Assembly: GCF_001905845.1 (NCBI RefSeq)
Contig: NZ_LIVZ01000001.1
Span: 558,001-622,000, forward strand
Direction of reading: 5' to 3'
DNA from: Streptomyces sp. TSRI0107
GTDB taxonomy: Bacteria > Actinomycetota > Actinomycetes > Streptomycetales > Streptomycetaceae
DNA length: 64,000 bases
The notes under the pieces are model-generated. The model was not told where the DNA came from and did not search any database. It worked only from the letters and a program-made list of their open reading frames with translations. Both the position numbers and the translations under genes were made by a program. Below are positions 55,677 to 64,000 of this stretch, in pieces (within the stretch, counting starts at the first letter, position 1; each line of letters starts with the position of its first letter).

Positions 55677-55749
55677 CTCCCCCGACTGGACTCGAACCAG
55701 TAACCTGCCGGTTAACAGCCGGCTGCTCTGCCAATTGAGCTACGGAGGA
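55677..55749 (-). tRNA. tRNA-Asn (GUU), promoter-proximal copy
   Basis: Identical in all 73 bases to the tRNA at 55599-55671 and separated from it by only five bases (CCGAG on the plus strand). Processing of the pair needs RNase cleavage within a five-base spacer. The shared promoter should lie to the right, within 55750-55904. Confidence 0.95.
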
Positions 55750-55904
55750 ATGCCTCGTTGCATCGAACGTGCCTACCTGGGTATTCGCCAGGGGGCGCTC
55801 GCTCGCTGCGACACATACATTAGCGCAAGCAGGGGGGTGCTCCGCCAATCGGTTCCCCCGGGCCCGATGCGGTGCCGGGACTACGCAACGAAAGGGTGGC
55901 CGCC

Positions 55905-56210
55905 ATGCGCTACCGGCTCACGTTCATCGCCGGCCTCGCTCTGGGTTACGTGCTGGGCACGAGGGCCGGGCGCGAGCGCTACGAGCAGCTCCGGAAGTCG
56001 GCCCAGCAGATCGCGCAGAACCCGGCCGTCCGCAACACCGCGGAGAGCGCCGCCCAGCAGGGCCGCCAGTTCGCCGGCAAGGCGTACCACGTGGTCAGCC
56101 ACAAGGTCGGCGACCACATGCCCGACTCGGTGGCCCACCGCGTCCGCACCCTGCGCGAACGCAGCGTCCACAACGGCGCGGACGACGACTGGGGCACCAG
56201 CAACACGTAG
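55905..56210 (+). CDS. YtxH-like small membrane-anchored protein
   Basis: A 101-residue protein. One N-terminal hydrophobic segment (RYRLTFIAGLALGYVLGTRAG) ends in the TRAGRERYEQLR motif seen in YtxH-type proteins. A long amphipathic helical tail follows (SAQQIAQNPAVRNTAESAAQQ). Function unknown; relatives are linked to stress. The ATG at 55905 has AAAGGG upstream. It stands alone between the tRNA cluster and the sugar kinase gene. Confidence 0.75.
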   Translation: MRYRLTFIAGLALGYVLGTRAGRERYEQLRKSAQQIAQNPAVRNTAESAAQQGRQFAGKAYHVVSHKVGDHMPDSVAHRVRTLRERSVHNGADDDWGTSNT

Positions 56211-56260
56211 CCCCTCCGCCCCTGCTCGAACAGGCGCAGCGCTGCGGCACAATCTCTGAC

Positions 56261-57712
56261 ATGGGGATAGTCGCCGGGTTGGACAGTTCGCCCGATTTCA
56301 CTCGTATCGTCGTCTGCGACACGGACACGGGGGCCGTGCTCAGGCAGGGATATGCCCCCCATCCGCTGGACAGTCCCGACGGCGGCCGGCCCAGTGACGT
56401 CGATCCGCAGGCCTGGCTGCTCTCCCTCGGGGAGGCCGCCGGCGGCGGGCTGCTCGAGGGCGTGCAGGCGATCGGCGTGGCCGCGCAGGCGAACGCGGTG
56501 GTCCCGCTGGACGCGCAGGGCAACACCGTGCGGCCCGCGCTGGTCGGCGGGGACAAGCGGGCGCAGGTCGCCGCCGCCGACCTGGTGGACGCGCTCGGCG
56601 GGCGGGAGGCCTGGGCACACGCCGTCGGCTGTGTGCCGCAGGCCGCGCAGCCGGTGACCAAACTGCGCTGGCTGGCGAAGAACGAGCCGGAGGCCGCCGC
56701 CCGCACCGCGGTGCTGCTGCAGGCGCACGACTGGCTGGTGTGGCAGCTGCTCGGCCGGCCGGTGCGCCGGACCACGGACCGCGGCGGCGCCTCCGGCACC
56801 GGCTACTGGTCCGCCGCCACCGGCGGCTACCGGGCCGACCTGGTGGAGCTGGCGCTCGGCCACCAGGCCATGCTGCCGGAGGTGATCGGTCCCTCGGACG
56901 CGGCCGGTACGACGCCGGAGGGGCTGCTGATCTCCGCGGGGACCGTCGAGACGATGGCGGCCGCGTTCGGCCTGGGCCTCGGGTTCGGCGACGCCGTCGT
57001 CTCGCTCGGAGCCTCCGGTTCCGTCATGGCCGTCCACCCCGAGGCGCTGCACGACCCGTCGGGGACGATCACCTCGCTGGCCGACGCGACCGGCATGCAC
57101 CTGCCGGTGGTGACGACCCTGAACGCCGTGCGCACCCTGCGCGGCACCGCCGAACTCCTCGGCCTGCCCGACCTGGAGAGCCTGTCCGACCTGGCGCTGA
57201 AGTCGACGCCCGGCGCCCACGGCCTCGTGTTCCTGCCGTATCTCGAAGGCGAGCGGACGCCCGCGCTGCCGCACACCGCGGGGACGCTGGCCGGTCTGCG
57301 GCGGGAGTCGATGAAGCCGGAGCACCTGGCGCGGGCCGCGTTCGAGGGCATGCTGTGCGGGCTCGCCGACGCGCTGGACGTACTGCGCGGGCGGGGTGTG
57401 GAGGTGCGGCGGATCTTCCTGCTGGGCGCGGCGGCCGAGCTGCCCGCCGTACAGGCCTGCGCGCCGTCCCTGTTCGGCGCGCAGGTCGTCGTACCGCAGC
57501 CCGCCGACTACGCGGCGATCGGCGCCGCCCGGCAGGCCGCCTGGGCGCTCGGGGTGTCACAGGGCACCCTCGACCCGCGCACCCCGCCGGCCTGGCAGGG
57601 TGCGGTCGCGCAGGTGCTGGAGCCCGGCGAGGAACTGGCGGTCGGACAGGCGGTGCGGCAGCAGTTCGTGTCGGTGCGGGAGCAGACCCATCCGGGGGCG
57701 TTCCGGTTGTAA
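56261..57712 (+). CDS. FGGY-family carbohydrate kinase, xylulokinase-like
   Basis: A 483-residue FGGY sugar kinase. The N-terminal GIVAGLDSSPDFTRIVVCD is the phosphate-1 motif with an altered spacing. GVAAQANAVVPLD and KLRWLAKNEPEA are family features. VVSLGASGSVMAV and the C-terminal LLGAAAELPAVQACAPSLFGAQV followed by AAIGAARQAAWALGV complete the ATPase fold. D-xylulose is the commonest substrate of close relatives, but substrate residues cannot be confirmed here. There is no ribosome binding site. CACAAT lies seven bases before the ATG and suggests a leaderless message. No sugar transporter or isomerase is adjacent. Confidence 0.85.
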   Translation: MGIVAGLDSSPDFTRIVVCDTDTGAVLRQGYAPHPLDSPDGGRPSDVDPQAWLLSLGEAAGGGLLEGVQAIGVAAQANAVVPLDAQGNTVRPALVGGDKRAQVAAADLVDALGGREAWAHAVGCVPQAAQPVTKLRWLAKNEPEAAARTAVLLQAHDWLVWQLLGRPVRRTTDRGGASGTGYWSAATGGYRADLVELALGHQAMLPEVIGPSDAAGTTPEGLLISAGTVETMAAAFGLGLGFGDAVVSLGASGSVMAVHPEALHDPSGTITSLADATGMHLPVVTTLNAVRTLRGTAELLGLPDLESLSDLALKSTPGAHGLVFLPYLEGERTPALPHTAGTLAGLRRESMKPEHLARAAFEGMLCGLADALDVLRGRGVEVRRIFLLGAAAELPAVQACAPSLFGAQVVVPQPADYAAIGAARQAAWALGVSQGTLDPRTPPAWQGAVAQVLEPGEELAVGQAVRQQFVSVREQTHPGAFRL

Positions 57713-57818
57713 CTCCCCGCCTGCTCCGGTTATTCGGTTGAGGTAACGCGGGTGGAGTGTTCGACGATAGGGGCCAAGGGCAACCAACCGCCCCTACCGC
57801 CGACTCCGAGAGACCAGC

Positions 57819-59552
57819 GTGCTCATACGACTCCTGCGGACCTACCTCAGGCCCTACCGAAAACCCATCGCCGTGCTGGTGCTGCTGCAGTTCCTGCAGA
57901 CCTGCGCGACCCTCTACCTGCCGACCCTGAACGCGGACATCATCGACAACGGTGTCGTGAACGGCGACACCGGCTACATCCTGTCCTTCGGCGCCCTGAT
58001 GATCGGCATCTCGCTGGTCCAGGTCGTCTGCAACATCGGCGCGGTCTACTACGGCGCCCGGACCGCCTCGGCGCTCGGCCGTGACGTGCGGGCCGCCGTC
58101 TTCGACCGGGTGCAGTCCTTCTCCGCCCGCGAGGTCGGCCACTTCGGCGCGCCCTCGCTGATCACCCGGACGACGAACGACGTCCAGCAGATCCAGATGC
58201 TGGCCCTGATGACGTTCACGCTGATGGTGTCGGCGCCGATCATGTGCGTGGGCGGCATCGTGCTGGCGCTCGGCCTGGACGTGCCGCTGTCGGCCGTGCT
58301 GGTCGCCGTCGTGCCCGTGCTCGGCATCTGTGTGACGTTGATCGTGCGGCGGCTGCGGCCGCTGTTCCGGACCATGCAGGAGCGGCTGGACACGGTGAAC
58401 CGGGTGCTGCGCGAGCAGATCACCGGCAACCGGGTGATCCGCGCCTTCGTCCGCGACGAGTACGAGCAGCAGCGCTTCCGCCGGGCCAACACCGAGCTGA
58501 CCGACCTGTCGCTGGGCACCGGCAACCTGCTCGCGCTGATGTTCCCGATCGTCATGACGGTGGTGAACCTGTCGTCCATCGCGGTGGTGTGGTTCGGCGC
58601 GCACCGCATCGACAGCGGCGGCATGCAGATCGGCGACCTGACCGCGTTCCTCGCCTATCTGATGCAGATCGTGATGTCCGTGATGATGGCCACCTTCATG
58701 TTCATGATGGTGCCGCGCGCGGAGGTGTGCGCCGAGCGCGTGCAGGAGGTGCTGGACATGTCCTCCAGCGTCGTCCCGCCGTCGGCGCCGGTCACCGAGC
58801 TGCGCCGGCACGGGCACCTGGAGATCCGGGGCGCGGGCTTCCGCTACCCGGGTGCCGAGGAGCCGGTGCTGAAGGCCGTCGACCTCGTCGCCCGGCCGGG
58901 CGAGACGACCGCCGTGATCGGCTCGACGGGCAGCGGCAAGTCCACCCTGCTGGGCCTCGTGCCCCGGCTGTTCGACGCGACGGACGGCGAGGTCCTCGTG
59001 GACGGCGAGGACGTACGGACCGTCGACCCGCGGCTGCTGGCCAGGACCGTCGGGCTCGTCCCGCAGAAGCCCTATCTCTTCGCGGGCACGGTCGCCACCA
59101 ACCTGCGCTACGGCAACCCGGACGCCACGGACGAGGAGCTGTGGCACGCGCTGGAGGTCGCGCAGGCCAAGGACTTCGTGGAGCGGCTGGAGAACGGGCT
59201 GGACTCCCCGATCGCGCAGGGCGGCACCAATGTGTCCGGCGGTCAGCGGCAGCGGCTCGCCATCGCCCGCACCCTCGTCCAGCGCCCGGAGATCTACCTC
59301 TTCGACGACTCCTTCTCCGCCCTCGACTACGCCACCGACGCGGCCCTGCGCGCCGCGCTCGCCCGGGAGACCGCCGAGGCGACCGTGGTGATCGTCGCCC
59401 AGCGGGTGGCGACCATCCGGGACGCCGACCGGATCATCGTGCTCGACGAGGGCCGGGTGGTCGGCACCGGCCGGCACCACGAGCTGATGGCGGACAACGA
59501 GACCTACCGGGAGATCGTGCTCTCCCAGCTGACGGAAGCGGAGGCTGCCTGA
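57819..59552 (+). CDS. ABC exporter half-transporter 1, degenerate ATP site subunit
   Basis: A 577-residue type IV ABC exporter half with six membrane helices (about residues 1-310) and a C-terminal ATPase. Walker A is GSTGSGKST and the signature is NVSGGQRQR. Walker B is EIYLFDDSFSALD, where the catalytic Glu is Asp. The switch residue is Gln in VIVAQRVAT instead of His. These are hallmarks of the degenerate-site partner in heterodimers such as TM287/288. The GTG at 57819 follows GAGAG. Its stop overlaps the start of the second half (TGATG), so the two are made together. Substrate unknown; often drugs or peptides. Confidence 0.9.
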   Translation: MLIRLLRTYLRPYRKPIAVLVLLQFLQTCATLYLPTLNADIIDNGVVNGDTGYILSFGALMIGISLVQVVCNIGAVYYGARTASALGRDVRAAVFDRVQSFSAREVGHFGAPSLITRTTNDVQQIQMLALMTFTLMVSAPIMCVGGIVLALGLDVPLSAVLVAVVPVLGICVTLIVRRLRPLFRTMQERLDTVNRVLREQITGNRVIRAFVRDEYEQQRFRRANTELTDLSLGTGNLLALMFPIVMTVVNLSSIAVVWFGAHRIDSGGMQIGDLTAFLAYLMQIVMSVMMATFMFMMVPRAEVCAERVQEVLDMSSSVVPPSAPVTELRRHGHLEIRGAGFRYPGAEEPVLKAVDLVARPGETTAVIGSTGSGKSTLLGLVPRLFDATDGEVLVDGEDVRTVDPRLLARTVGLVPQKPYLFAGTVATNLRYGNPDATDEELWHALEVAQAKDFVERLENGLDSPIAQGGTNVSGGQRQRLAIARTLVQRPEIYLFDDSFSALDYATDAALRAALARETAEATVVIVAQRVATIRDADRIIVLDEGRVVGTGRHHELMADNETYREIVLSQLTEAEAA

Positions 59553-61480
59553 TGGCCGGGCCCATGGGGCGGATGATGGCCGGGACCGGACCGGACCACC
59601 GCTCGCTGGACTTCAAGGTGTCGGGCCGGCGGCTCGTCGCGCAGTTCCGGCCGGAGCGGTTCACGATCTACGCGCTGCTGCTGTGCGTGCTGATCAGCGT
59701 GGGCCTGTCGGTGGCCGGGCCGAAGATCCTCGGCGAGGCCACCGACCTGGTCTTCGCGGGCATCGTCGGGCGGCAGATGGAGCCCGGCGCCACCAAGGAG
59801 CAGGTGCTGGAGGCGATGCGGGAGCGCGGCGACGGCGACATCGCCGACATGCTGCGCGGCACCGACTTCACGCCCGGCGAGGGCATCGACTTCACCGCCG
59901 TCGGGAACGTGCTGCTGTTCGCGCTCGTCGTGTTCGTGGTCGCCGGGCTGCTGATGGCGGTGGCGACGCGGCTGGTGAACCGGGCCGTGAACCGCACCAT
60001 GTACCGGATGCGCGAGGACGTGCAGACCAAGCTGTCGCGGCTGCCGCTGTCGTACTTCGACAAGCGGCAGCGCGGCGAGGTGCTGTCCCGGGCGACCAAC
60101 GACATCGACAACATCGGGCAGACCCTCCAGCAGTCGATGGGCCAGCTGATCAACTCGCTGCTGACCATCATCGGCGTGCTCGCGATGATGTTCTGGGTGT
60201 CGTGGATCCTGGCGCTGGTCGCGCTGGTGACGGTCCCGCTGTCGCTGTACGTGGCGACGTGGGTCGGCAAGCGGTCGCAGCCGCACTTCGTGCAGCAGTG
60301 GCGGTCCACCGGCACGCTCAACGCGCACATCGAGGAGATGTACACCGGGCACACCCTGGTGAAGGTGTTCGGGCGGCAGGAGGAGTCGGCGAAGCAGTTC
60401 GCCGAACAGAACGAGGCGCTGTACGAGGCCGGGTTCAAGGCGCAGTTCAACAGCGGCATCATGCAGCCGCTGATGATGTTCGTCTCCAACCTGAACTACG
60501 TCCTGGTCGCGGTGGTCGGCGGCCTGCGGGTGGCGTCCGGGTCGCTGTCGATAGGCGACGTGCAGGCGTTCATCCAGTACTCGCGGCAGTTCTCGATGCC
60601 GCTGACGCAGCTCGCGTCGATGGCCAACCTGGTGCAGTCCGGCGTCGCCTCCGCCGAGCGGATCTTCGAACTCCTCGACGCCGAGGAGCAGTCGGCGGAC
60701 CCGGTGCCGGGGGTGCGGCCGGAGGAACTGCGCGGCCGGGTCGCGCTGGAGCAGGTGTCCTTCCGGTACGACCCGGAGAAGCCGCTGATCGAGGACCTGA
60801 CGCTGACGGTGGAACCGGGGCAGACGGTGGCGATCGTCGGCCCGACCGGCGCCGGCAAGACCACGCTGGTGAACCTGCTGATGCGGTTCTACGACGTGTC
60901 CGGCGGCCGCATCACCCTCGACGGCGTCGACATCGCCCAGATGTCCCGGGACGAACTGCGCTCCGGGATCGGCATGGTGCTCCAGGACACCTGGCTGTTC
61001 GGCGGCACCATCGCGGAGAACATCGCGTACGGGGCGTCCAGGAAGGTCACCCGCGGCGAGATCGAGGAGGCCGCGCGGGCGGCCCACGCCGACCGGTTCA
61101 TCCGCACCCTGCCCGACGGCTACGACACCGTGATCGACGACGAGGGCTCGGGCGTCAGCGCCGGTGAGAAGCAGCTCATCACCATCGCGCGGGCGTTCCT
61201 GTCCGACCCGGTGATCCTGGTGCTCGACGAGGCGACCAGCTCCGTCGACACCCGCACCGAGGTGCTGATCCAGAAGGCGATGGCCAAACTGGCGCACGGC
61301 CGGACGTCGTTCGTCATCGCCCACCGGCTGTCGACCATCCGGGACGCCGACACCATCCTGGTGATGGAGAACGGCTCGATCGTCGAGCAGGGCTCACACA
61401 GCGAACTCCTGGCGACGGGCGGGGCGTACGCACGGCTGTACCAGGCGCAGTTCGCGCAGGCGGTCGCCGAGGTGGACTGA
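59552..61480 (+). CDS. ABC exporter half-transporter 2, catalytic ATP site subunit
   Basis: A 642-residue ABC exporter half. An N-terminal extension of about 50 residues precedes the first helix, and a loop between helices 1 and 2 is unusually long (residues 75-125). Walker A is GPTGAGKTT, Walker B is VILVLDEATSSVD with Glu, and the switch His is in VIAHRLST. The signature is GVSAGEKQL rather than SGGQ. With the partner's Asp Walker B, this gives one degenerate and one active ATP site. Start at 59552 overlaps the partner's stop. A strong terminator follows. Confidence 0.92.
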   Translation: MAGPMGRMMAGTGPDHRSLDFKVSGRRLVAQFRPERFTIYALLLCVLISVGLSVAGPKILGEATDLVFAGIVGRQMEPGATKEQVLEAMRERGDGDIADMLRGTDFTPGEGIDFTAVGNVLLFALVVFVVAGLLMAVATRLVNRAVNRTMYRMREDVQTKLSRLPLSYFDKRQRGEVLSRATNDIDNIGQTLQQSMGQLINSLLTIIGVLAMMFWVSWILALVALVTVPLSLYVATWVGKRSQPHFVQQWRSTGTLNAHIEEMYTGHTLVKVFGRQEESAKQFAEQNEALYEAGFKAQFNSGIMQPLMMFVSNLNYVLVAVVGGLRVASGSLSIGDVQAFIQYSRQFSMPLTQLASMANLVQSGVASAERIFELLDAEEQSADPVPGVRPEELRGRVALEQVSFRYDPEKPLIEDLTLTVEPGQTVAIVGPTGAGKTTLVNLLMRFYDVSGGRITLDGVDIAQMSRDELRSGIGMVLQDTWLFGGTIAENIAYGASRKVTRGEIEEAARAAHADRFIRTLPDGYDTVIDDEGSGVSAGEKQLITIARAFLSDPVILVLDEATSSVDTRTEVLIQKAMAKLAHGRTSFVIAHRLSTIRDADTILVMENGSIVEQGSHSELLATGGAYARLYQAQFAQAVAEVD

Positions 61481-61490
61481 GGGTTCGCCC

Positions 61491-61524
61491 GGCCGGTGGC
61501 CTCGGTTTGCCGAGGCCACCGGCC
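61491..61524 (+). terminator. ABC exporter operon terminator
   Basis: GGCCGGTGGCCTCGG (61491-61505) pairs perfectly with CCGAGGCCACCGGCC (61510-61524), 15 bp with a TTTG loop, ten bases after the stop of the second ABC gene. Confidence 0.8.
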
Positions 61525-61581
61525 CGCCGCAGAATCAGGGAGAATTCCCTGCGCCGCAGGCGCCCGACCGAGCGAGGCACC

Positions 61582-63075
61582 ATGGCCGGCATCAAGGGGG
61601 ACGCGGCCCGGCCCGTCGAGCTGAAAGCCGGCGCGATCGGGTTCGTCGACGCGCTCGTCATCGGACTGAACTCGACGTCCCCGGCGTACTCGCTGGCAGC
61701 CGCCATCGGCCCCGTCGTGGCGCTCGTGGGCGTCTACGCCCCCGGCGTGATGGTCGCCTCGTTCGTCCCCATGCTGCTGATCGCGTCGGCGTTCTACTAC
61801 CTCAACCGGGCCGACCAGGACTGCGGGACGACCTTCTCGTGGGTCACCCGGGCCATGGGGCCGTGGACCGGGTGGCTCGGCGGATGGGCCATCACCATGA
61901 CCGGCGTCCTGGTGGTCGGCTCGCTGGCCGACGTCGCCGTGACCTTCGGCCTGCTCACCTTCGGCCTCGACGGCTGGGCCGAGCACGAGGCCGTACGCCA
62001 GACGCTGACCGTGCTGGTCATCCTGCTGATGACGGCCCTGTGCGTCATCGGTACCGAGCTGTCGGCCAAGGTGCAGAACGTGCTGATCCTCGCGCAGGTC
62101 GCCTGCCTGCTCGCGTTCGCCGTGGTGGCGCTCTACCGCGTCCACGCCGGCACCGGCACCCTCGACTCCGTCCGGCCGTCGGCCGAGTGGCTGAACCCCT
62201 TCGGCTCCGGAGGCGCCCTCCTGACCGCGGCCCTGCTGCTGGGCGTGTTCATCTACTGGGGCTGGGAGTCGGCGGTCAACCTCACCGAGGAGGTGACGGA
62301 CTCCGCCACCGCGCCCGGCCGGGCCGCCGTCTGGTCGACGGTCATCCTGCTGGTGACGTACGTGTCGGTCGCCTTCGCGGTGGTCGCCTACGCCGGGACG
62401 GCCTTCCTCGCCGAGAACGCCGGGGAGGAGGAGTTCGTCTTCGCCCTGCTCGCCGGGGAGGCCATGGGCGGCTGGGACTGGGTCGTGCTGCTGGCGGTGT
62501 CGACGTCGGCGCTGGCCTCGACGCAGACGACGATCATCCCGGCCTCCCGCACGGCGCTGTCGATGGCCCGCCGCCGCGCGCTGCCCGCGTCGTTCGCCCG
62601 GATCCACCCGCGGTACCGCACGCCCGACGTCAGCACCTGGTGGGTCGCCGCGATCGCCATCGGCTGGTACCTGGTCGTCAAACAGATCAGCGAGAACGCG
62701 CTCTTCGACTCGCTCACCGCGCTGTCGCTGCTGATCGCCTTCTACTACGCCCTCACGGGCGTCGCCTGCGCGGTCTACCACCGCCGCCGGCTGACCGAGA
62801 GCGTCCGGAACCTCGTGCTGATCGGCCTCGGCCCGGTGGTGGGGGCCGCGCTGCTGGCCTGGCTGCTGGTGGAGTCGGTCGTCGACATGGCCGACCCGGC
62901 GAACAGCTACAGCGGGGTCTCCTGGTTCGGGCTCGGTCCACCGCTGGTGATCGGCATCGGCATCGCCGTCACGGGTGTGGTCCTCATGGTCTGGTGGCGG
63001 TTCGTGTCGCCCGCCTTCTGGTCGGAGCGCCCGGGCGTCGCCGACGCCGAACCGGTCCGCCGGGAGGAGCCCTGA
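61582..63075 (+). CDS. APC-family amino acid permease
   Basis: A 497-residue permease of the amino acid-polyamine-organocation family with about 12 helices. IGFVDALVIGLNSTSPAYSLA at the first helix is the unwound substrate site typical of APC proteins. WGWESAVNLTEEV in helix 6 and STSALASTQTTIIPASRTAL in helix 8 are conserved. The substrate is an amino acid or amine, not resolved by sequence. The ATG at 61582 has GAGCGAGG upstream. The stop is one base from the universal stress protein ATG, so the two genes form an operon. Confidence 0.9.
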   Translation: MAGIKGDAARPVELKAGAIGFVDALVIGLNSTSPAYSLAAAIGPVVALVGVYAPGVMVASFVPMLLIASAFYYLNRADQDCGTTFSWVTRAMGPWTGWLGGWAITMTGVLVVGSLADVAVTFGLLTFGLDGWAEHEAVRQTLTVLVILLMTALCVIGTELSAKVQNVLILAQVACLLAFAVVALYRVHAGTGTLDSVRPSAEWLNPFGSGGALLTAALLLGVFIYWGWESAVNLTEEVTDSATAPGRAAVWSTVILLVTYVSVAFAVVAYAGTAFLAENAGEEEFVFALLAGEAMGGWDWVVLLAVSTSALASTQTTIIPASRTALSMARRRALPASFARIHPRYRTPDVSTWWVAAIAIGWYLVVKQISENALFDSLTALSLLIAFYYALTGVACAVYHRRRLTESVRNLVLIGLGPVVGAALLAWLLVESVVDMADPANSYSGVSWFGLGPPLVIGIGIAVTGVVLMVWWRFVSPAFWSERPGVADAEPVRREEP

Positions 63076-63076
63076 C

Positions 63077-63499
63077 ATGGCGGTCGTCCTCGGATACGAC
63101 GAGTCCCCCGGGGCGGTGCGGGCGCTGCGCGTCGCGGTCGAGGTGTCGGCCGCCTTCCGCGAACCCCTCGTCCTGGTCTACGGCGCCGCGGCCCCGGGAG
63201 CCGTGGGCGAGGAGTACGCGGCCCATCGGCAGGCCCTCGTCGAGGCCGGGCGCACCGCGCTCCGGCACGCCGTCGCGGTGGCCGAGGCGGCCGGGGTGCC
63301 GACGACGGTCGAGATCGTCGACGAGAAGCCCGCCCAGGCACTGCTCGGCGCGGCGGCCCGGCACGGGGCGCGGGTCATCGTGGTGGGCAGCTGGGGCGAG
63401 AGCCCGATGCGCGGCGCGCTGCTGGGCTCGACGCCTCACAAGCTGCTGCACCTGTCCCGCGTGCCGGTGCTGTGCGTGCCGACCGCCGAGGACGAGTGA
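63077..63499 (+). CDS. Universal stress protein (UspA family)
   Basis: A 140-residue UspA-fold protein. VVLGYDESPGAVRALRVAVE is the N-terminal strand-loop-helix. The ATP-binding motif G-2x-G-9x-G(S/T) is intact in GSWGESPMRGALLGST. ATP-binding Usp proteins often regulate a partner encoded next door; here that is the APC permease, immediately upstream. GGAGGAG precedes the ATG. The gene is convergent with the sigma factor gene, 36 bp away. Confidence 0.9.
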   Translation: MAVVLGYDESPGAVRALRVAVEVSAAFREPLVLVYGAAAPGAVGEEYAAHRQALVEAGRTALRHAVAVAEAAGVPTTVEIVDEKPAQALLGAAARHGARVIVVGSWGESPMRGALLGSTPHKLLHLSRVPVLCVPTAEDE

Positions 63500-63535
63500 G
63501 ACGCCGGCCCCCGGTCCCGGCCCCGGGTCCCGGCC

Positions 63536-64000
63536 TCAGTCCAGGTAGCCCCGCAGCTGGTCCGCGAAGGCGTGGTCGCGGAGTTTGCTGAGGGTCTTCG
63601 ACTCGATCTGGCGGATGCGTTCGCGGGTGACGCCGAAGATGCGCCCTATCTCCTCCAGGGTGCGCGGACGGCCGTCCACCAGCCCGTAGCGGAGCTGCAC
63701 GACCTTGCGCTCACGCTCGCCGAGGGTGGACAGGACCGCCTCCAGGTGCTCCCTGAGCAGCAGGAACGCGGCGGACTCCACCGGGGACGCGGCGTCGCCG
63801 TCCTCTATCAGGTCGCCCAGCGCGACATCGTCCTCCTCGCCGACGGGGGCGTGCAGCGAGACGGGCTCCTGGGCGAGCCGCAGCACCTCGCCCACCCGTT
63901 CCGGCGGCAGGTCGAGCTGCGCGGCGACCTCCTCGGACGTCGGCTCGTAGCCGCGCTCCTGGAGCATCCGGCGCTGGACGCGCACGACCCGGTTGATCAG
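63536..64000 (-). CDS. hrdA: RNA polymerase sigma factor, HrdA-like (3' part, cut by window edge)
   Basis: The C-terminal 154 residues of a sigma70 group 1/2 factor; the gene continues beyond 64000. Region 3 begins near [12 protein letters not shown]. The [21 protein letters not shown] segment is typical of Hrd factors (quoted up to 20 residues: [20 protein letters not shown]). Region 4 contains [14 protein letters not shown] and the -35-reading helix [20 protein letters not shown]. It ends [10 protein letters not shown]. HrdA, HrdC and HrdD are nonessential relatives of HrdB. I favour HrdA from sequence resemblance and from the recalled S. coelicolor gene order near ppdK, not from a search. 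Confidence 0.85.
   Translation of the reverse strand: MINRVVRVQRRMLQERGYEPTSEEVAAQLDLPPERVGEVLRLAQEPVSLHAPVGEEDDVALGDLIEDGDAASPVESAAFLLLREHLEAVLSTLGERERKVVQLRYGLVDGRPRTLEEIGRIFGVTRERIRQIESKTLSKLRDHAFADQLRGYLD

Noticed and set aside
55599..55749. A 78-bp tandem repeat that could be taken for CRISPR-like units
   Set aside because: Only two units exist, and each is a full tRNA-Asn cloverleaf with a five-base gap; no cas genes are present.
55591..55848. An 85-residue minus-strand open frame with a perfectly repeated SSVAQLAEQPAVNRQVTGSS segment
   Set aside because: It is the translation of the two identical tRNA-Asn genes, not a repeat protein.

Overview
The window is high-GC actinobacterial DNA, almost certainly from a Streptomyces. 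Coding regions show strong third-position GC bias and many GTG starts. The tRNA genes encode no CCA. Several gene sets are characteristic of the genus: phoH-ybeY-corC, a cysteine-free 'cytidine deaminase'-like gene close to era, leuA with a leucine-rich leader peptide, recO-uppS, znuACB-zur, ppdK, and an HrdA-like sigma factor at the right edge. No insertion sequence, phage gene, CRISPR array or replication origin was seen. The region looks like stable core chromosome with short accessory inserts.

Layout. 0.2-3.7 kb: an IclR regulator divergent from a glucarate-dehydratase-like enzyme, then a PfkB sugar kinase. 3.8-7.1 kb: the overlapping run phoH, ybeY, corC-like, yjbR-like. 7.0-9.4 kb: an MFS exporter divergent from an XRE/MmyB-like regulator. 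9.5-12.7 kb: the deaminase-like gene, a convergent amtB-glnK pair, then era. 12.7-18.2 kb: two leaderless proteases with small partners. The first is a subtilase, a 73-aa protein and an SNase-like nuclease. The second is an M4 protealysin-like protease with an emfourin-like inhibitor. A GH1 beta-glucosidase separates them. 18.4-21.1 kb: leuA with leader and attenuator hairpin, then a TerB-like gene. 21.3-26.6 kb: an MMPL transporter, then a two-component system translationally coupled to a secreted sialidase. 26.7-31.5 kb, minus strand: a DapA/NanA-family lyase, a class A beta-lactamase-like gene, a secreted alpha/beta hydrolase, a cupin and a membrane protein.

31.8-38.8 kb: a small protein, recO, uppS, a membrane protein, the zinc uptake operon znuACB-zur on the minus strand with two Zur-like boxes, and divergent glyS. 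39-43.4 kb: an aldo/keto reductase with a large palindromic operator, its TetR neighbour, an MFS exporter and dusB. 43.4-49.9 kb: an LTA-synthase-like membrane sulfatase and a two-gene glycoside hydrolase operon divergent from a ROK regulator. 50.3-55.3 kb: ppdK, a hairpin-rich convergent intergenic region, an RsbA-like MEDS/ATPase protein with a STAS partner, and a STAS-ANTAR protein. 55.4-55.7 kb: three tRNAs, two of them identical tRNA-Asn copies 5 bp apart. 55.9-64 kb: a YtxH-like protein, an FGGY kinase, a heterodimeric ABC exporter, an APC permease with a universal stress protein, and the 3' part of the sigma factor gene.

The best candidate for something not well described is the subtilase / 73-aa protein / SNase-like cassette (12660-15305). 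It has its own sigma70-like promoter, and all three products lack signal peptides. Other points to check are an AmtB with Glu at the first pore-histidine position, a beta-lactamase-like gene whose Tat signal has no ATG/GTG/TTG start, and several operators and leaderless promoters. All functions are inferred from sequence motifs read by eye; no database search was run.
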